Assembly (NCBI RefSeq): GCF_013373865.1
Contig: NC_050467.1
Location: 18,870,996 to 18,934,995 of the forward strand
DNA: 64,000 nt
Direction: 5' to 3'
Origin: Monomorium pharaonis
Lineage: Eukaryota > Arthropoda > Insecta > Hymenoptera > Formicidae
Shown here: piece by piece, positions 11,894 to 24,300 of the stretch
Position numbering within the stretch: position 1 is the first letter of the stretch
Layout of the letters: each line of letters opens with the position of its first letter
Position numbers and translations under genes: made by a program
The notes under the pieces: generated by a model
The model's database searches: none
Told to the model about the DNA's origin: nothing
What the model saw: only the letters and a program-made list of their open reading frames with translations

Positions 11894-14800
11894 TTTTAGC
11901 GTGCATATTTCAACAAGCGTTGAAGAATGCACGACAAACGTCGCGAGCGCTCTTAGAAGCTATTTATATATTGCAAAAGGAAGATTGTAATGTCATAATT
12001 TACTGCGAAATTCTTATGCAAAATTTCTGCTGGAATATTCTCAATTATAACACATGTTGATAGTTGAAACATGAGTGTGACATTTTTAGTAATCGAGTGA
12101 AATAGTATAACAAGGAATAATAGAGCAACTTATTTTGCGACAGCAGCCTCATTATTATCCTGCCGTTCTATATGTTTTCACTCTTTGATATCTAACTACG
12201 TTTCAACATCTCGTTTTTTTTGTAATTTTACAAATATAGATCATGTGCTGCAGTACGATTTCATTATCCGAATAACGTGGCTTGAGGTAGACTGTATGTC
12301 GCAACAACGTCGTCTTGACTAAACGTTTGAAAGCACGAGCTTAAGAGGAAGCAGACAGGTAATTTTCGATATACGTCAAAAGTGTAATTTCAACATACTG
12401 CCGTTCCCGGACCCGATGAACCTGAACTTTCCGCGCTTTCCGGTCTCTCCTCTAGATTACATTTCCTATGTCTCTGCAAACGGATAGTGCATACAACACC
12501 ACTTACAGAGAGATCCATTACTTTGTAGAATGAAAGAAATCTGTAATCTCTCGTCGTCCTAGACGAACGCTGAGAGCTCGTGAATAGAGGAAGTCTCGTT
12601 TCCGCAGTTTGCTGTCGCTGGCAGATGTGGACAAAGAACTTGTCGTCTGTATGATTACCGCAATCTAATGGGGAAATTTATATTATGCGCAGTTCCGTTT
12701 TTAGCGATATTATTTGAAGCTTTAATCAGCTAGAAAAGCCTTGTTAATTTGCTATTCGGTCAGAATTATACTGGAATAATTGGCAATTCAATATTAAATA
12801 ATAATAAATAAATTCCGATATATTCCGATATAATTTAATTAAAAATAAATAACGCAGAATAATGTTTACAATAATAATGATAATTATAAATATGTTAATA
12901 AGCAAAATCATTAAATATGTTCATCTGTAAACCGCAGAATTTCATCAATATCGACATCAAAGTAAACATTCGATACAAGTGGAATTCGATACTGACATAT
13001 TAAAATTAGGAAAAGTTAGGAAAGAGCTTTTTCACGTTACGCGTTTTAAAAAAGGTAGTAGCTGAAAATCTAGAATATTATTATTGTCTTGTATTAGAAT
13101 CTTCAGAAGATTCAGGCACTACTCGCTGAAACATATTAATTAAACATTAATTTCGGTAGCAATAACAAGCGAAACTTTGTATTCGCGGAAGTAAACTCAA
13201 TCTCGTTTCACGTAACTAAGAATATATAATCCACTAATTAAACAAGATTTGATCCAGTAAATACAAGATAACACACTATTATACTCCGAGGATAGGTACT
13301 TTCCCTACATCAAATTGAATAATTTATTAATTAATAATTAACATGATTTAATCATTATATTATTCTTTCAATAACGTTCATTTATTTCACATTATATATC
13401 GATAACATTATTCAACGATACTTCTACTACATCGTGGCCGTTGCACTTGCGGAAGTACCTCAGCTTTCCTTTGTAAGCGCAAATTTCGAGCACCAAAACC
13501 CGGCGAAAAGCTCCAGCCGCATAAGGGGTGATCCACTCCTTTCAACCCCTTTCGCCGTACCTCTTTACACGTTAGGAATAATCGCGCGGGGCGGCTTAAA
13601 GCCGTGGCGCGCGATAAAGCCGAACGGAACTCCATCGGGAATTTATTGGCCGGTATCGTGCTTACCAACCCCGCGCGGCTTCCGCGCATATTAGCAGGTT
13701 TAATCGCTTAATTGCCTCTCTCCCCCGTCAACCACACTCCACAGGTTTCGATAGACGATTCCGCCCGGAACCATGATTTATATTTCGGTGCAGCGGCAAA
13801 TCGAATGCATTTCGAGAGTGCGCGAAGTTGATCAGACCCTTGAGATGTTCTAAGTTATGTTCGAATCAATGGTTATTAAAGCAATTACGAACTTCGAGCA
13901 CTTTGAAATCACTTTGCAGGGGCAATTCTAATAATTCGAGAGTGGCGAACGAAGAGAATGAGAAAGTATAGAGAAAGTTATTCTCTCTCTCTCTCTTTCT
14001 GTATATAAAAAGAAAGAAATTCTGCTAATACACTTTTTGGATTTTATTATTTTACGAGGAAGAGCAAATAAAATTTAATAATTAATTGTGTAATACCGAG
14101 ACGAAAAGAAATATTGTGTCAACAACATGATTCATTCCTTTCAGTTTCGTCGCGACGAGAAATTCAAGACTTTCGCAGTTTCCCTGATCTTCTCCCACCG
14201 GCATTTTCCGACTGCGTTAAATTTCTCTCCGATCTAAACATAGTTTCCTGGATAGTGCATCCCACTTTAGGTTCGCCGCAAGTTTTGAGCCTTTGAACGC
14301 TGGGGAGACGCAGCGAAACGTTGTCCGCTCACTTTTCACAAGGCAAACATGCGTACAATTCTCGCATCTCGAAATCAATAGTTATCACGTGATGTGCACA
14401 TGCTGCGGATGCAGAAATGCTAATAACAATCGTGCGTGTTATTCGAGATGTTGAATTGCCGAGAATTGTAGCCGCTACTTCTATCAAACTTGATTGATAC
14501 TGTCTGTTAGCTCGTCTTACTGTTTCGTGTGATAACGAGAAACGGGGTCAATTACTCGTTTCGACGAAGACTATATCGCAAGGCTTATACGGTTTGCATT
14601 CGGTGTATTGGCCGGATCGCCGTAATCCCAGTTCGACAAAGATATCAACAGCCCGGAGATAGGAATACCGGTGATCAATTTGAAATTTAATAGGACGAAA
14701 AATTCCATATTGCCTGCAATTCACTGATGATTGCATGCAATTGATTAGCTTTCAGCATTTCAGTTGTATTATATCCATAAGAATCTGCCGCGTCAGGAAT

Positions 14801-16721
14801 AAAACTCGCTTTGCTTTAATAACATTATTGCTTACCGATAAAATCGAATCCCGTCCATAAATTTAACAAGATAAAAAATGGATTTATTAGAAGCCAAAAG
14901 TTCCCAAAAAATGCACGATATCGATGCACATATTAACAATCTATCGCATTGTTATGCATTTAATTGCAAAATTTAATGGGTTGGATGCGTGTACGCGCAT
15001 GATATCTTCCCATCATCTCGATAGACCGGTTGCTTTGTATTCTTTTCGCTTCCACTTAACATCAATCAAAAAGTTTGCTTCGCGGTCTATTCGAGACCAA
15101 GTCGCGCACGCGAAATTGTAACTTTTGTGTTACTAAATCACAGTCTACAAGTCACACGCTGGAATCTGCAATCTTGAACAGCCGAGTAACCGCGGTATTA
15201 CTAAACTCACACACGTCCCTACAGAATCACATGTCAAACGGTGTAAACTATATTTGGCAACACCAAAGTAGATACTAGTGTTGAGTTACTCTTATCCGGA
15301 CCAACGAGCACACGGTACACATACGTGCACGCTCTGCAGAGCTGCAGCATTCGGGATTGCGGTAGTTGAAGTTTGTTTCGCAATTCTAGAATTCCAAATG
15401 TTAGTGCAGGCATTTCCGGATTTAAAAGAGAAAAAGAGTGGAGAGTTGGTAAAAGCCAGAAACTTGACACCACGTTGCCCTAGGTTCTCCATCGACGTGC
15501 TAAAAGCTTCCTAAAATTAGAGCAGAAGTGCTATGGTCGTCAGTTTTTAAAACGCCTTACGTTATTCGCTTCGGACCTTTTTCCCGGTGGCTTGTGATTT
15601 TTACAGGCGTTTCAAAAAAATTCCGAATCAAAATTAAAATGCTACTTTTTTCTAAATCGCAATGTCTTTAACGTTATAACTTTCAATTCGGTTAGCTCGG
15701 TGACTGTCCAGTTTTTTTCCGCGATTCCAATTTTCTTAGGTCAGGCAGTTCTTGCGACACGTATATCGCCGATATCGTCGTTCGCGGTGTTATTGCACTT
15801 TATATATAACAATACGAGACGATCGGATGACTACCCTTGGATGGTGGCCAATAAAGCGAATTGTTCACGATATTCAAGCGTCCCATAAGAATGTAGTCCC
15901 ACTAATATGCAGGCTGCCCGCGTAATATTTCGTTTCTTATTGTTATATTTATCGCTATGCTGCTCACAGAACAGGGCAACATCGTTCAGTAGAATTACTT
16001 TATTCGTTGGAGTGCATATAGTCAGTTTCTATGGTCCATAGATATGTATCTGTGTTTTGATTTACCGACAATATAATATATCTAACGAAAGAGCGCGAGC
16101 TCCATGGGGAAAATTGATATTGTATAATCTGAAAACGAAACTTTAACTTCTGATAAACTGTATTAGGATTAATAAATGTAATGTTGAATAAATTAAATAT
16201 TATTAATTACAAATACCTGCCGAAAAAAAATTAACCTGAGTTACATTCAAGACGAGAATTAAGCGTAGCTATTAGACAAGTGTCTCTTTTTTATTTAAAA
16301 AAATATATATACATAAAATTTATTCAAACATTTCGACTCATCTTCGAGCTATCAATCGATGATAATAAATGTTGGAATAAATGTAATTTTAAATAGAGTA
16401 AAAACATTTGCGCTCCAATAACTGCGCTAATTCTCATTTAATCCGTAAATTTTCTTTCAACTTTTGAATATCGAGAATCCCTTGTTGCATTAATATTATT
16501 TAAAAGCGTATTGAAATTAAATTTTTAATCATTATATATAAACTATTAACAAATTAAATATTTCTTTTAACGCATTTCCTCTTTGTCTTTCCTTCTTTCT
16601 TTTCTGCAACGTAGAATTATTAACACAAGGACTGCCAATTAAGCAAATAGATAAATCGTATCGTCGTATTCAAAGGTCGAATTGTAAAACGCTTCATTCA
16701 TTTCTTTATCTTAATTTATAG

Positions 16722-16860
16722 AGATACGAACTATCGTAAATGCGTTGTTACTTGCAAAGTGACGTACGTGAGGGCACCCATCGTGGCGCCGAATAACGAA
16801 TTCAGGAGAGACGACACCGAGACGTGTGTACACCCGATTGTAAATTCCGTTGTTGTTCCT
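16722..16860 (+). CDS. Candidate internal exon, opposite strand to the ADAM gene
   Basis: The acceptor is very good: a TTTCTTTATCTTAATTTATAG tract with a branch-point-like TTAAT. The donor, CCTGTAAGTG, is strong. After one leading base, 46 codons are open and end in phase 0. The peptide includes CVVTCKVTYVRAPIVAP and CVHPIVNSVVVP, with three cysteines. I recognise no family, and the minus strand is also open here. It could be an exon of a nested gene, a non-coding RNA exon or chance. It lies inside the 13-kb ADAM intron. Confidence 0.25.
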
Positions 16861-18301
16861 GTAAGTGTGCACTTCTACTTGCCATCTTCTATTACGTGGT
16901 ACGTTGCGCCAGAAAGAGGCGAAGATGGGATAAAAGTACAAGAGCGCGTTGTATTCAAAACAGCTTTCACAGAAATGAAACGTTACTTTATATCTCCCTC
17001 GACGTTACGTGCCGTAAACGGAAATATTATTGCTTAGTCGACTAAAAGACATTCTTATTTGCTCTAATCGTACAGTACTCGTTTCAGTTATATTTTCAAC
17101 ATACCCGAAATCAATTCACTGCCCTGAAGAATATTAAGGGAAAATTTTTTCCAGATATGTTCGGATATTTGAATAGAGTCTAAAGTATACAGATGCAAAA
17201 CAATATTAATAAATACCGATTTTTAATATAGTGAAACTATAAAAACTTAAAAAAAAATCGCGCACGAATTTCTAGATAAAGAATCGAACATCCTCAAAAA
17301 CTTGTGATTAATACTAGTCGTCGATATATTTTTATTTGTCAGATGACGGAATATGTCTAAAAATGTATATTATTTTATTTCTACAAAAAAAAAAAAGACG
17401 TATATTTCTTCTGCTTTGTTGAGCAAATCGGCGTCAAAAGGAGGAAAATCGAAATTTCTGTCTTTCTCTCTGTTGTGTATTTCCCTTGATGGATTTTCTC
17501 GAATTCGCCACTGGCAAAACGTTGGTCGAACTTTTCCCCTCTTTCTCCCTCCTCCCCTTTCGCGCTCTATTCGTGGCGCCGTCCCTATCTAATGGCACGG
17601 CGACTCTCGCGGGTTTTGTATTCGTTGCACGCTGCGACATTTGCATTGAAATTGTTGCACCCGTCGCCGATGCGCGTTTCGCATCGTAATCCGCACGAGC
17701 AAATAGCGAACGCCGCGGCGTGTAGCCGCGCAAAAATTCGCGGGGGGGGCAAAAAAAAATTGCGATCGCGGCTGATAGGGAACAATGCACCGTGCCGAAG
17801 GTCACAGATTGCGGGCGTTGGCCTTCGCCAAGTCTCCCGGAATGTCCGGTGCGTTTGGTAATCGGAGCGGGCGTAAACTAAATAGTGATTTCTTGTAAAT
17901 ACCACGTATTAGAATAGAGTGAAGGTGAAGCGCGTTAAATTTCAAACAACGTAAGATTTTTTACTATAATTAACGCTTAAATAACTGGTTAAAAAAAAAG
18001 TAAAAGCTCCATCCATAAAAGGGACTCGTTATATATCAACGAAATATATGCGAGAAGATCGCGATTAAAAATCTTTACACAAAAACGCTGTCATGATTTA
18101 TATTTACGGGTCAGGTGTCATGTGGGACGGCAAAGGGGGATAAAAAACAGCGGATTTGTAGAAATCTTGAATAGAATTTTTTTTTACGACATATCGCCAT
18201 CGAAGCTAAGCATTTTACGAGCTTCGGGATATAGCTCGTGCATATCATTTCGCGTGGAATTATAAGGATTTTTTCATTAAAAAAAATACGGCTGAACTCA
18301 C

Positions 18302-18393
18302 GTTCTCTTTGGTTGACGAGATCTGCCTTTTCGTTCTGCCGTGATACACTCGTGGCCTCACCAGAGTATGCCTGCTGAAGTCTGAGGACGGAC
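18302..18393 (-). CDS. ADAM-type metalloprotease, upstream exon (N-terminal propeptide)
   Basis: This is a 92-bp minus-strand exon. The acceptor ends TTAATTGTTACAG and the donor is AACGTGAGTT, both good matches to consensus. Two bases complete a split codon, followed by 30 codons ending in phase 0, so it splices directly to the exon at 4992-5147. The peptide contains SRHTLVRPRVYHGRTKRQI. The xxxVRPxxxHGRxKR block followed by a hydrophobic strand is the usual beginning of ADAM/ADAMTS prodomains just after the signal peptide. RTKR also fits a basic proprotein-convertase motif (RxKR). The other two frames either stop early or give no family resemblance. The exon upstream must end with one base of a codon, and it was not identified with confidence. 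The coding call rests on the in-frame join, the splice sites and the motif together. Confidence 0.74.
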
Positions 18394-21300
18394 CTGTAAC
18401 AATTAATCGATTAATTAAACTGATGTTAAAAATTCATCGCGTTCGTAAGGCACGTAATGCGCATTAAAGATTTTCATCCTCGATGCTACAATCGAAAAGG
18501 ATATATATCGTAAATTTAAGATTCGCGAAGGGACACGATAAAACTTTTAAAAATTCCTTTCTTTCCGGATAAAGCAATTTTATATTCCCCCCCCCCTTCT
18601 ACCTGCAGTGCTAAAGGCACTTTGTACTTTTACTTCATCATACTAAATCCAGTACCTAACTTTATAAGTCAAGTGACTCTTGCAGAACTACTCAAGTGTT
18701 AACAAGCGACAGGGCAACGTTGAAAAAAGGGTGCATCGGAGTCTACATCGTAATACGGAGTTTTACAAAGCTTTTTTACGAGGCTTCCGCATTAATGAAT
18801 ATACTTGGTGAACGTTGGGTATATCGATTGGAACTGCTTGCCTCTACACTCTCTTTTTTTTTTTTCGTACACCGAACATTGCCGTTTTCCACCTTTATGC
18901 ATTCGATTACATGGAAATTAAGCAACGCGCTAAAAAGAGCTTACGAGATGCGCATGCAAAAAAGTATGTTGTAATATTTAACGTTTCACCGAAGGACCGC
19001 GTTGGCATCAAAAATGATTCAACGGCCGCCAATAAGTAATTATCCAGCTACTAACGAAGCGTTTTAACGTCCATTAAGCTGGCATCCCTCATTATCGATA
19101 AACGAATTTTTCACTGTCACAAAATTTCGCACCGCGAGCAAAAATATTCAATTTTCTGCTAGGAGAAAAAAAAAATCGCTTGAAATTCATCACAGCGTGC
19201 GTGACACGAAATGCTCAAATGTAAAAGTTCAAAAAGTTTTTTTGTTTAATTCTATATATCATCACTATATGCAATTGACTGTATAAACACAACAAATTCG
19301 TAACAGCGGAGGTTTTGTTGCTAGCATTTAATTAAAACAAATAACGAAACGTATTAAACGTTTCCCTTCGGGCGTCGATGAATTTGAAAAGAGAAATATT
19401 TTCGTTGGCGAGGCCAATCGGGCGGCGACATCGATATATTCGCACGCAAAACCCTGCCCAAAATCGGGGGAGGCTCTTTCCGTAAATAGAGCGGTATTTC
19501 GAGCTCAATCGAAACACTGCGATCGACGACGCGTAGCGGAGGCTAACTCTTTCCGTCGCGGCATTCGCGGTTGCACCGCGGGTGTTCTGCCTGCTCGTTA
19601 CACGAACGTGTCAAAACCTCTGGCTGACACTGCGGCGCCCAATGTAATTACATCCGAAACGAAAGTCCTTGACATCGACACGAGTTACAACGAGTGAATT
19701 CACCAGCTCCGATCTCTGTTTTCGCGAATTTGGCCGACTGCAGCCACCGGTCTCTTCGGCGCTCTGAAGTACCAGAACTATCGACCCGTCTGGTAGCGTA
19801 GAGATTTGTTTTTGTTGACTCGAGTGAACGGAGTCGATGCTACTGAAACGATGCCGTTCCGACCATTTGCATTCATCCGCGCAAGGGAAACCGGGCTTCG
19901 AATACGAGAATTCAACGTACGAAGGAACTAGCGCGCAAAAGTAATTCCGAAAAGGGTTGTAAAAGCTCTGAATGTTTGTACAAATGCCTTATTTTAAGAG
20001 TTAAGAACAAAATCAAATTAAATTTTGTAACACAATACAAACCCATAAATATGTAACATATTATTTTGCATACAACGAAATCGCAAATATTTTAACTGTA
20101 AATTTCTCACAATGTAATTACAACGTACTTATATGACTTTTAGATATATCTAGAGATTTATTAATTTCATATTTATTAATTTGATGTGTCAGTTTACTTC
20201 GACAGTAATTACTTTTTGTATATTTCTGCATGATTATTTTACCATTATTATTGCCATTATACATATTTAAATTAAATTAAATTAATAATTGTTTAATATT
20301 AATTAAGAGCTACTTAATATTAATAAAACAGTTTATTAATTAATAATTTAACTTTGCGCTTGTTAACTCGTTTTTTTACACGTTACGTTTCGACATTGAA
20401 GCATGGTAACTGTATTGCGTGCGCAGGCGAGAAGAGGGATCGGCTGGCGCGATTCGTCATTCTGTCAACTGCACATTAAGCTCGCTAATTCTTCCTGTGT
20501 AGGTGGTAAGCGGACTGAAATTATTGCTTAACGTTTCCTCCGCATCTCCGCGGAAAACTGAAATTTAATTGCGCTCAGTCGCACCCAGTCGATATCGGCA
20601 AACCGGACGCACATAAACGCGTATTCAACATCAGCAATTATTCCCGCGATAATAAATCCTCGGCGCGCTGACTACAAAATTTGATCGAGAACAACATGCA
20701 GTTAAAAAAATGCTCCGTTTTTCTATCGGCTATACACGATACCGGGGCATCTATGAATGAACTGTCAACACGCCCCGAAATAAAATGTTCGGACCGCATG
20801 ATTTGTAGAGTCATTTATTTTAACGTTCGGACATAGTGCCGGTAAATTGCTGATTTAGTGCTTGTTCCTGTAAGAAAATTATAACGTTCACTTTTCAAAA
20901 AAGATGATTGATCGTCGTTATTCTCGCGGATGCTTATTGCACAAAGAGACAAAAATCAAAAACTTTGCGAGTAATCTTTTAGTTCTCAAAAAGAAAAAAA
21001 AAAGGGGGGGGGTTGCTTCCTTCGACTGAATGTCTGTTTTATAGGTAATGTTTCGTGCCTTTCAGACGATTCCACATACATACGTACCGTTTATAAAAGT
21101 CACTTCCCAAATCGAGCAAAAGAAATCGCCCCGTTTCCCACGCGTATACTGCAGCAGGAAGATATGTATCTCCCGGCTCTCGAAGCGTGTTTTTGAAGTT
21201 GAAATAGACGATAGAATAAATGGGAATTTTTTTTTTTTTTTTTCAGATCGCTTCCGGCTGAACGCGCGCACGAGTATCGGCCCTCTCTATCTAGCTATCT

Positions 21301-24300
21301 ATTTCTCTCTCTCTCTCTCTCTCTCTCCTTTATTGCATTACTTCGCATGCAATTTGGATGACACGTCGATGCAGCATGAAAGCGATAATAGCTTCCTGCG
21401 ATGGGCAGCGACGCACGCGTCGGATCGCGATCACGTTCGGAAGCGATTATCAGGCCGCGTTGTCGACTCGCATCGAAGGACACGTAGCACCGTTGGTCAA
21501 TCACAAAATGGGTCAACGTGGAATTTTGATTGGCTCTTTAAAGCGCAACAGTACGGGACGATGCTAGTCCGTCCGCGTTTGTTCGCGAGGTCATCTCGCA
21601 CGTAGAGCCTCGCGCACATGTGCGACGGTTTTTATATGGGAGCGAGATTGACGTCAATGGCGACGGCGATAAAAAGAAGTGGCGGCGCAAAAACGGACCT
21701 CGCAAATATACGAGAGGAGCGCGAAGGAAAGGCCGTCAGTGGCCGCGAGAGAGAACGATCTCATCCAAATTTTTTCCCCCTCTCGTCTCCACGTTTCGAG
21801 AAGTGGAGTGCCTTCAACCCTTATCCGGGGCCTCACCGGATACGGATGTTTTTATTCTTTCATTTTTGACTTTAAGTACTAAAATATACATTAAATACGT
21901 GGTTAATAAATGTTTCGATCAGATGTACTGTTTTTTTTCCGAGAGTAGCTTAATTCAATAAGTGCTTATTATAAAAATAAATATTGTCGAGCGGAGAGCC
22001 TTAACGTGAAGCTGCGAAAAACGAATCTTGGACGATTGGCATAAGAATATATACAAAATATTTAAAAGATTTTAGAAATGCAACAGATGTACACGCTACA
22101 TATGCCCGTGTATTTCGAAAATTCCATCTCAGCAGCACGGATAAACCCGACAAATCCCAATAGCGAAATAAATAACTACTATACATGTAGCGTAGAGAGG
22201 CATCTCGTCGAAATCGTATCGTGAAAACCTCGCAAATATTTATCGTGAAAATATTTGAGTGCACGCGATCGGATGAACTGTAATAACAGCTTGTATACGC
22301 GGGTATACCGATACAGCAACAACGAGTCGTTCCGTCCGACCGGCTGTGACGTGCGTTTGATAGCCATGTCAAACTTGGTGCGCTCGCCGCAAGTGTACGA
22401 TACCTGTCTGTCGTAAAATCGCACGGAGGAAGAGAAGGGACAGGTCCACGCGGACGCGAGGGGAGGGGGGAGCATTTTTACACGTCGAACAAAGTGATCC
22501 GAGCATAAAACCGAGCTGCCGTTGCAGAATCGACATTGCGCAATTTTCCGTGTGTGTTTCCGCGATGACGCGCGCGCAAATTTGTTCGGACAATTCGGTC
22601 ACCGGGCTATCCGCATATTCGTCCGCCGTACACGCCCATAGCGGATATTAAATTCCCTCTCCCTTCTTCACCATCTCACCCTTCTCCGCTCGCGGGGAGC
22701 AATGTATCCCGGTTAATACGGGCACTTTGCCCTGTGATTAAATTCAAATAAACTCCGACCGCTGTCACGCTTCCCGTGCGCGAATAACGAATATTTAATA
22801 TTTTAATAATGCCGTATAATACCGCGACGATGGCTGGTTGCACGCGCGGTTTTATACGAGCCGGCGCGGCATACGAGGCGCAAACGCGTGCTAATGAGAT
22901 TCGCATTAAACTGCGAATGAAACGCGCGTCTCATTTGTCCGCGTCGCGTCCGCTTCGAACGCAGTTTCAATCGGACAAACGCGAAGTACTATTTTTATCG
23001 CTCTTCTGCTTATTTTCTGACAATTTTCGACAAATATTCTCTTCTGTTGACTAACCGTCTCATTTATAAGCAAGAATGTAAAATATATAATTTTACAAAG
23101 TTTGATAATCTTGAATTGTTCAGCAAAAAATATTATATTTCGATTTTAATATTATAACAGTTATCTAAAGGGCATAATTTGCTTGTTTTGATAATAATAG
23201 TATGTTTTAAAAAACTCTAGTTCTTTGAAGATATTGTTCTTTTCTATCCGATTTTTTCCCTCGCTCAAAAACATTATTTTTAAATAAAAATGAATAGATT
23301 TTTCCTCGATAAAATTTCTTCAGCAAGCAACAAGTTATGTCTGTTCAAGATTATCAAATTATAACTTTTTTCGCATTATAATTTTTCCTTTATTCTTATC
23401 TTCGAAAAAAAACATTTTCATATCGATTACGCTTCGCATAAAAGACACAGCAAGATGCGACTAAAGCGCTTGGGCAAGTTTTTGATGACAATACGGGAGA
23501 AAAATTGCGTGTAAAATTTCAATTTACAAAGATCCGGTTGCGGTTTCCAAGTTGCATTAGGGTTGCCTGCGTGAGATTCGCAAGAAGGTAATACAATGTT
23601 GTCGGCGCTATTATAAATATCATTACGTTCTTGACTGTCTCATCACCGTTATTATCCGGTGCGGAAATTTTATACGCTTTCAAATTTCGCTTGTAGGATT
23701 ATGAAACGCGCACGTATATGCCATATGCATCGGTGACAGATACACTCTCGGGGTAGAACGAGTTTTGTGCCTCTATACCTTCGATTCCACAGTGCTCACG
23801 ACAATTGCTACCGGCATGCAAAACGGAGCAGTGCAAGTCGGGACAAATAACTCTCTCGCGTCGATCGTAATTGGACTATGTATCTCCAGTTATCACAATT
23901 ACCGCGCGACGGATTTAAACCTATCGGGTAACTCGTTACGCCAGCCGGTCGATTTGTCATTAATTTCCAGTCGGACAAGTGGCTGTGCATATACGGGGAA
24001 ATCGGATCCGGTTATGCAGCATCGAGTAGCGCGAGCGTATCGCGGGAATGACGACTCGACGTGAATCATTCCTATTGCTACTCGCAAGATAGAACTCCTC
24101 AAGACACTATCGACAGATCGCAGATATTTACGATACGACGCAAAAATTTACGATGATTGCAATTTCTATACACGTTACTATTGTTTGCTATCGGTCGATC
24201 GGGGAATGTACTACCTGGAATTATTGCAATTGCCGTGCGACACGATTTCATAGCATAATCGATCCAAACAATGGTTTATAATTTCTCTTAATTGGTTTAT

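Larger units (their letters stand above)
5148..18301 (-). other. Giant intron (13.15 kb) between the two ADAM exons
   Basis: The two flanking exons join phase 0 to phase 0, so this interval is intron. It is AT-rich with CpG-rich patches at about 8050-8650, 8800-9350, 10200-11850, 13430-13830 and 17480-17870. These are open in several frames but contain no recognisable protein, and could be conserved regulatory DNA. A 20-bp direct duplication lies at 8706-8742. There are GA/TC runs at 9136-9159, 11873-11893 and 13982-13996. One splice-bounded open frame on the opposite strand is listed at 16722-16860. Confidence 0.6.

Noticed and set aside
21048..21605. 185-codon plus-strand open frame, the longest in the window
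   Set aside because: It includes a T17 run (FFFFF) and a (TC)n repeat (SLSLSLS); the frame length is an artefact of low-complexity DNA, and the opposite strand is also open.
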